26,865 nt of DNA from RUG13409 sp045616985 (lineage in GTDB: Bacteria; Bacillota; Clostridia; Peptostreptococcales; Anaerovoracaceae), in NCBI GenBank assembly GCA_045616985.1, contig JAZLHU010000005.1:1-26865 (forward strand), written 5' to 3'. Of this stretch, positions 23,401 to 26,865 are shown one piece after another. The notes under the pieces were generated by a model. That model was not told the origin of the DNA. It saw nothing but the letters and a program-made list of their open reading frames with translations, and searched no databases. Numbering within the stretch: the first letter of the stretch is position 1; each line of letters opens with the position of its first letter. The position numbers and the translations under genes were made by a program.

Positions 23401-23543
23401 CTATATATTTTGCTTGATGTCATCGCCGTTTTCAATCGGTTGAGTTACAACAGTATTCAGTTCAGCTGCATTTTTTGATGTGATAACAGGTTTGCCGGTA
23501 TCGCCTGCTCTTCGAACAATTCAATTATTTCATCTTTGCTCAT
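23401..23543 (-). pseudogene. Small gene broken by a one-base frameshift (47 codons if repaired)
   Basis: From the ATG at 23543 the minus strand reads MSKDEIIELFEEQ and then leaves its frame. Adding one base near 23504 (CAGGCG to CAGGGCG) lets the frame continue as GDTGKPVITSKNAAEL, NTVVTQPIENGDDIKQNI and a TAG stop at 23401. The unrepaired frame stops after 28 codons. Gene-like signals are present: ribosome site GGAG 8 bases before the ATG, a promoter at 23601-23628 and a terminator at 23353. I do not recognise the protein. Programmed frameshifting is unlikely because no slippery heptamer is present; mutation or a sequencing error is simpler. Confidence 0.5.
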
Positions 23544-23600
23544 AATTTAGACTCCATGTTCGTTATATCTGAAAAGATTATTAAGGACTTTTATAGACAT

Positions 23601-23628
23601 ATTTTACCGCAAAAGAACATTTGCTCAA
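23601..23628 (-). promoter_or_regulatory. Promoter of the frameshifted small gene
   Basis: On the minus strand the -35 is TTGAGC (23623-23628), the spacer 16 bases and the -10 TAAAAT (23601-23606). The leader to the ATG at 23543 would be about 50 bases. Confidence 0.5.
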
Positions 23629-23640
23629 TAGTAAAAGTTA

Positions 23641-23727
23641 AAAAAAATAGCAGATATTTCTATCAATATCTGCTGCTGCTTTGTTGTGGAAAAGTAATTA
23701 CATATTGATAGAATTTTCTCCTATTAA
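23641..23727. repeat. Two-hairpin element, copy A
   Basis: It begins with an A-run, then a perfect 10-bp hairpin (AGCAGATATT / AATATCTGCT, 23649-23674), and 30 bases later a second hairpin (TTGATAG / CTATTAA, 23705-23727). A related element with the same order and similar spacing lies at 26549-26628 in the same orientation. Copy A follows the ATPase gene. Confidence 0.45.
23649..23674 (-). terminator. Terminator of the ATPase gene (first hairpin of copy A)
   Basis: On the minus strand the 10-bp stem AGCAGATATT / AATATCTGCT with a 6-base loop is followed by ATTTTTTTAA, a good rho-independent signal about 115 bases past the ATPase stop. Confidence 0.75.
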
Positions 23728-23789
23728 TCACTTCTACAAATGGAGATCTGTCGCCATAAATATGTCTTTTCTCTGACAGCTGTGCGGTA

Positions 23790-24959
23790 TTATTTCATAG
23801 AGAAATTTCCCCAATCTTTCCAAGATATATAGTTTACATCGTTTATTTCGCAACTTATATCACCTAAATAGAATACATATCCTTTTGTATCGGATTGACG
23901 CATTTCGACATATTGTCTGACATTTGACGAAAGTTTCTTCTCTGCATCACTTCTGCTTTTTATTTCAATGGCAAAAGTATGCTTCCAATCCGCAATCATA
24001 TCCACTTCAAAACCATTCTTGTCTCTATAGTATGTAAGATTAGATTTTTTGGCGTCGTTAAAGCGGAATTTCATCAATTCACCGACTGCGACAGTTTCAA
24101 CCACAGCCCCTTTATGATCATTCAGTAACAATTCTTCCTTTGATTCTAATCTGAGCAAATAACACATTAATCCCGAATCAATAAAGTATAATTTAGGAGT
24201 CTTAATAACTGTCCTTCCGAGGTTATTACTATCCGGTTCAACAAAATGGATAATATATGATGCTTCCAGGATCGAGCACCAATTCTTTATAGTTACTGCT
24301 GACACCCCTATATCTCTTGAGATGCCGTCGTAATTGATCATCTGCCCGCTATATAATGCGCATACTTGGATGAATTTACGAAACGCATTTACATTAGATG
24401 GATTAATCTGATCCTTAACATCTAAATCCAAATAAGTATCTATATAGTTTTCAAACCAATCGTCCGGGTTAAAATGCTTTTCGGGATCATGCAAAGGCGG
24501 ATAGAAACCTTTAAGAAAAAGATCGTACGGGTCTTCTGCAAGCAGTCCTGCCTCATTCAGTTCATTTATTGAAAAAGGCATAAGTTTTAAAAGTCCGATT
24601 CTTCCTGCTAAGCTGTCAGAAATGTTCTCTTTCAAGCGAAATTGACTTGAACCTGTCAGGATATACTTGCCGGGACAATATGTATCTTTGTCAACTATCA
24701 ACTTTATAGCGTCAAATATTTCAGGTACTTTTTGCGCTTCGTCGATAATCAGACCGTCAGGAAACGCTTTCAAAAAATCTCCCGGATTTGATTTTGCTAA
24801 TTCCCGATAATTGCTGTCATCAAATGATATATATTTTTTGTTTGGAAAAGCAGCTTGCGCCAATGTAGACTTTCCACTCTGTCTCGGCCCGGTTATTGCA
24901 AGGACAGGGAATTGATCTGCCAATCTCATGAGGGCTTCATAAGCGTTTCTTTGAATCAT
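23790..24959 (-). CDS. AAA-type ATPase with C-terminal DUF4143 domain
   Basis: This protein has 389 residues. The N-terminal AAA_14 domain shows the P-loop ITGPRQSGKST (22-32), Walker B GLIIDEAQ (69-76) and the sensor LTGSSQFRLKEN. The DUF4143 part follows (from about 165), with a winged-helix-like segment near GISRDIGVSAVTIKNW and a C-terminal block NGFEVDMIADW plus FAIEIKS that resembles the E-x-D-x(n)-E-x-K pattern of PD-(D/E)xK nuclease folds. The family is widespread in anaerobes and often mobile; no firm cellular role is known to me. I prefer the ATG at 24959 (GGAGGA 7 bases upstream) to the GTG at 24962. Its promoter lies in three phased repeats, and copy A hairpin ends the transcript. 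Confidence 0.88.
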   Translation of the reverse strand: MIQRNAYEALMRLADQFPVLAITGPRQSGKSTLAQAAFPNKKYISFDDSNYRELAKSNPGDFLKAFPDGLIIDEAQKVPEIFDAIKLIVDKDTYCPGKYILTGSSQFRLKENISDSLAGRIGLLKLMPFSINELNEAGLLAEDPYDLFLKGFYPPLHDPEKHFNPDDWFENYIDTYLDLDVKDQINPSNVNAFRKFIQVCALYSGQMINYDGISRDIGVSAVTIKNWCSILEASYIIHFVEPDSNNLGRTVIKTPKLYFIDSGLMCYLLRLESKEELLLNDHKGAVVETVAVGELMKFRFNDAKKSNLTYYRDKNGFEVDMIADWKHTFAIEIKSRSDAEKKLSSNVRQYVEMRQSDTKGYVFYLGDISCEINDVNYISWKDWGNFSMK

Positions 24960-24979
24960 CACTTGTTCCTCCGTGTTTT

Positions 24980-25046
24980 AGGATATTCCAAAGTATATCA
25001 TCAGGATAATGTAAAGTCAATGTCCAGGATAATCTAAAGTCCAATC
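24980..25046. repeat. Three direct repeats with a 23-bp period over the ATPase promoter
   Basis: AGGATATTCCAAAGT starts at 24980, AGGATAATGTAAAGTC at 25003 and AGGATAATCTAAAGTC at 25026. Copies 2 and 3 differ at one base in 16; copy 1 is more diverged. The spacing is exactly 23 bases, so all copies fall on nearly the same face of the helix. They cover the -35 and -10 of the ATPase promoter and look like binding sites for a regulator. Confidence 0.6.
24992..25020 (-). promoter_or_regulatory. Promoter of the ATPase gene
   Basis: On the minus strand the -35 is TTGACT (25015-25020), the spacer 17 bases and the -10 TATACT (24992-24997). It is one of the best promoter matches in the window. The start would lie about 25 bases before the ATG. 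Confidence 0.72.
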
Positions 25047-25048
25047 AA

Positions 25049-25284
25049 ATGGAGCAGAAATGAGGTATGACTAATCTGATGTACGCTTTCTCTAAATTTA
25101 TCTCACTGGATTTGATTATAATCCCGCCTTACAAATCCATTACGGAGAAATTCCGTACCGGTAAACTTGACTTTTGGTGGTTTCGCTTGGTTACAAGTTG
25201 TAACCAACTGGTTGTTCGGCAAACGTTCACCTGCTTTTTAGCAAACAATGAAGCTGAACACTTCTACCGTTGAGTATTTCAAAT
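25049..25284. other. Gene-poor spacer with two palindromes
   Basis: I see no credible gene. A 68-codon plus-strand frame (25067-25273) has no properly spaced ribosome site and no domain. Two palindromes stand out: TACGGA-GAAAT-TCCGTA (25141-25157), and a perfect 10-bp inverted repeat around one base, TTGGTTACAA-G-TTGTAACCAA (25187-25207), which looks like a binding site for a dimeric regulator. Confidence 0.5.
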
Positions 25285-25416
25285 CTATGTCAAACGAATC
25301 AGGCATTTTGATATTGCTTTATCTGAAACATTCAGTTTTTCGGCCAGTTGTTGCTGCGTCATGTTTTTACCTTCTCTTAAGCATCTGATCATTGCGCCAG
25401 TCACATATTGATTCAT
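25285..25416 (-). pseudogene. Truncated XRE-family regulator
   Basis: The 43-codon frame starts at an ATG with a strong AAGGAGG site 8 bases upstream. It reads MNQYVTGAMIRCLREGKN followed by MTQQQLAEKLNVSDKAISK, which is the first two-thirds of a common clostridial HTH_3 domain. The family continues with Trp and a WExGxGxPDI-like segment; here the frame ends CLIRLT and stop, so the recognition-helix end and everything after it is lost. A short internal deletion just after SK, or a frame change, would explain this. With only part of the HTH it is unlikely to bind DNA normally. It lies between the Fic-type gene and the ATPase, all on the same strand, and may be the remains of their regulator. 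Confidence 0.7.
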
Positions 25417-25505
25417 ATGTATCGCCTCCTTACGACATTAAGAGTATTATTTTATCATTGCAAAAACAACCTACGCTTCATAGAGAGATAAACCTCTAAT
25501 ATTTA

Positions 25506-26426
25506 TTATATTTTTTGCAATGCATATTTAAGTAAGAACTCTTTTATTTCTTGCATATTGTCATCTTCATAGTATTTGACTAACAGCTTTTTATACTCGT
25601 CTACGCGCTCTGCCGGTATTACTATTAATCCTTTTCCGGAACTAATTAGAATATGGTTTGCAAAAATAACAGCCGTTCTCTTATTTCCATCAAGGAAGAT
25701 TTGTTTTTTCATAACAAATAACAGACAACTTATTGATTTTTCGACAGCGTCTTCAATTGAAAGAATATCTGATAATTGCTCTCTGATTTGACTTTCTATC
25801 GGAAGAGGAGGGATATAAGTGGATCCTCCAATTATAACCGGAACACTTCTAAGTCTTCCGGCAGTAACAGAAAAACCATCCTCTACCAGAGAATTAATCT
25901 GGCATAACAGGGAATAGTTTGACGGATATTGCAAAACTCCCTTATTCAATATAAACTCCCAAGCATGTTTAAGGTTTATCACCTTGCTAATATCATCAAC
26001 ACTCATCCCGCTTACTTCTCCGCCATTTACGATTGTTTCAGTATCGGAATATGTTGTTGCAACGCCCTCGAGCATTGCCTGCTTATATATTGAATCGACC
26101 AGATTTTTATATGCTACTGTGCGGTTTAATTCAACTTCTTCAGAGAGCTCAGATTCCACATAATCAGCTTCTTTTAATGATTTATTAATTATTCTAAGCC
26201 TCTTTTTTAAATCCTTTGCTAAATCGTTATTTTCAAGAACCAGGTTATATAATTCATTAGAAAATTCTCCGACATATTTGGTTACAGGAATACCATCCTC
26301 TCGTCTATGTACATAAATATACTTTTTTTCGCCGGATTCTCTGATTTCAACAGATCCATAATGAAGTTTTTCTAAACGTTTATTTATCTGAGCTTTTTCC
26401 TCAACAAGCTGAGCTATATTAACCAC
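25506..26426 (-). CDS. Fic-fold protein lacking the catalytic histidine
   Basis: Fic enzymes transfer AMP or other groups through HxFx(D/E)GNxR. Counting from the ATG at 26435, this protein shows QIFLDGNKRTAVIFAN at 245-260: the motif is complete except that Gln245 stands where His should be. The N-terminal 90 residues are mostly helical with a motif YIYVHRREDGIPVTKYVG (40-57) I cannot assign. The C-terminus ends in helices after GKGLIVIPAERVDEYKKLL. Loss of the His predicts no classical AMP transfer; a different reaction or a binding role is possible. The start is ambiguous: ATG 26435 directly abuts GGGAGG, while GTG 26426 has the ideal 9-base spacing, so I list 26426 (306 residues). Nested inverted repeats flank its promoter. 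Confidence 0.75.
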   Translation of the reverse strand: MVNIAQLVEEKAQINKRLEKLHYGSVEIRESGEKKYIYVHRREDGIPVTKYVGEFSNELYNLVLENNDLAKDLKKRLRIINKSLKEADYVESELSEEVELNRTVAYKNLVDSIYKQAMLEGVATTYSDTETIVNGGEVSGMSVDDISKVINLKHAWEFILNKGVLQYPSNYSLLCQINSLVEDGFSVTAGRLRSVPVIIGGSTYIPPLPIESQIREQLSDILSIEDAVEKSISCLLFVMKKQIFLDGNKRTAVIFANHILISSGKGLIVIPAERVDEYKKLLVKYYEDDNMQEIKEFLLKYALQKI

Positions 26427-26441
26427 GGTAACCATCCTCCC

Positions 26442-26526
26442 ATGTGAAACATTTTATTCCAATATGTTGCACATATTATACCACACATATCATGATGTGC
26501 AATATAATATTAAATTCGTTTCACAT
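26442..26526. repeat. Nested inverted repeats around the Fic-type promoter
   Basis: The outer arms are ATGTGAAAC (26442-26450) and GTTTCACAT (26518-26526), perfect over 9 bases. The inner arms are TTGCACAT (26467-26474) and ATGTGCAA (26495-26502), perfect over 8 bases. The inner right arm covers the -35 and the inner left arm abuts the -10, while the outer left arm abuts the ribosome site. This symmetry suggests operators for a dimeric repressor, possibly with looping. Confidence 0.6.
26475..26502 (-). promoter_or_regulatory. Promoter of the Fic-type gene
   Basis: On the minus strand the -35 is TTGCAC (26497-26502), the spacer 16 bases and the -10 a perfect TATAAT (26475-26480) with extended TGG. 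The leader to the start codon is about 35-45 bases. Confidence 0.7.
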
Positions 26527-26548
26527 AATTGAAGTCCACATTTTAACG

Positions 26549-26628
26549 AAAAAAAGGCAGCAGACTTTTTATCAAAATCTACTACCTTATTTGGATTAGA
26601 AATCATATTTTGATGGAAAATCTATCAA
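26549..26628. repeat. Two-hairpin element, copy B
   Basis: It starts with an A-run, then hairpin 1 (AGCAGACTTT / AAAATCTACT, 26559-26583, two wobble pairs), and hairpin 2 (TTGATGG / CTATCAA, 26610-26628). Order, orientation and spacing (51 versus 56 bases between hairpin starts) follow copy A at 23641-23727. Several differences keep pairing through G-U. On the minus strand hairpin 1 is followed by TTTTTTTT and could end a transcript entering from the right edge. Confidence 0.45.
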
Positions 26629-26865
26629 TGGAAGATTTCAAGGGCAGTGGCAGAAAAGTGCGTTTTTCTTCCATAGGTTTACTTATAACCAAAATATATG
26701 TTGAGTTCCCTCAACTTGCTAATTAAGTTAGTGTGAAAGAAAGTAGAGGAAAGCCATAAATTGGCATACTTAAATAAGCTGTCTAAATTGGGCAACTTGT
26801 TTATGAATATAAAACTTTAGAAATCAGATCAAGAAGCTAAAGGCTCATCAAGAGGAAGTAATCCC
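26629..26865. other. Right-edge region without a recognisable gene
   Basis: No frame of useful length is open. A short stem GTTGAG-TTCC-CTCAAC lies at 26700-26715, and a pair of imperfect direct repeats, AAATTGGCATACTT (26758-26771) and AAATTGGGCAACTT (26785-26798), is spaced 27 bases. The last 45 bases on the plus strand read NQIKKLKAHQEEVI in one frame, which could be the start of something beyond the edge, but it has no start codon here. Confidence 0.4.

Noticed and set aside
23183..23443. 86-codon plus-strand frame between tRNA-Ala and the small broken gene
   Set aside because: It crosses two clear minus-strand promoters and a terminator, lacks a ribosome site, and its composition looks like translated non-coding DNA.
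23401..23543. Programmed -1 frameshift in the small gene
   Set aside because: No X XXY YYZ slippery heptamer or downstream stimulatory hairpin lies at the frame change, so a simple one-base loss is more likely.
24980..25048. The 23-bp repeats as a CRISPR array or a plasmid origin
   Set aside because: There are only three imperfect copies with about 7 bases between cores, no cas or replication gene nearby, and they coincide with a promoter.
25067..25273. 68-codon plus-strand frame with a GAGGT just before the ATG
   Set aside because: The purine run touches the ATG, too close for initiation; there is no family resemblance and two palindromes lie inside.
26811..26865. Start of a gene at the right edge (NQIKKLKAHQEEVI frame)
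   Set aside because: It follows a stop codon and has no start codon or ribosome site in the window; too short to judge.

Overview
The window looks like a chromosomal segment of a low-GC anaerobic Firmicute, most likely class Clostridia (Lachnospiraceae or a neighbouring family; I cannot fix the genus). The reasons are strong AGGAGG-type ribosome sites, the GlgC/GlgD pair, a stand-alone streptococcal-type CoaB, an AbrB-type regulator, a bactofilin, and tRNA genes with encoded CCA ends.

Left part (1-4540, all minus strand). The 5' end of a group II intron, probably class IIC, runs off the left edge and sits directly beyond the terminator of a bactofilin gene. Reading leftward along the minus strand, the order is rdgB, then dacA, uvrC, tRNA-Leu(CAG) and bactofilin. 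dacA and uvrC overlap by one base, and the tRNA lies just upstream of the bactofilin.

Centre (4588-16400, plus strand). A promoter that overlaps the oppositely directed rdgB promoter starts an unbroken eight-gene run: coaB, pgi, pgcA, glgB, glgP, glgC, glgD, glgA. Seven of the eight form a complete glycogen cycle: glucose-6-P/fructose-6-P and glucose-1-P interconversion, ADP-glucose formation, chain elongation, branching and phosphorolysis. Genes overlap or abut, and the run ends in a terminator shared with a convergent tRNA-Gly(CCC).

16485-21590 (minus). murA, copA and a GH13 glucan hydrolase overlap or nearly abut, so wall synthesis, copper export and alpha-glucan breakdown share one transcript. 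21672-22774 (plus) holds a small DUF948-like membrane protein, an AbrB-fold regulator with a C-terminal Cys4 knuckle, and an XRE-type reading frame with no convincing start.

Right part (22775-26865) is accessory DNA, visibly more AT-rich and gene-poor. It contains tRNA-Ala(CGC) with tandem promoters, a frameshifted small gene, an AAA/DUF4143 ATPase whose promoter lies in three 23-bp-phased repeats, a truncated XRE regulator, and a Fic-fold protein that has Gln in place of the catalytic His, with nested inverted repeats around its promoter. Two related hairpin elements bracket this ATPase-XRE-Fic block. It is the most likely place for something undescribed, although two of its small genes look decayed. 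All calls come from reading the sequence; no database search was run.
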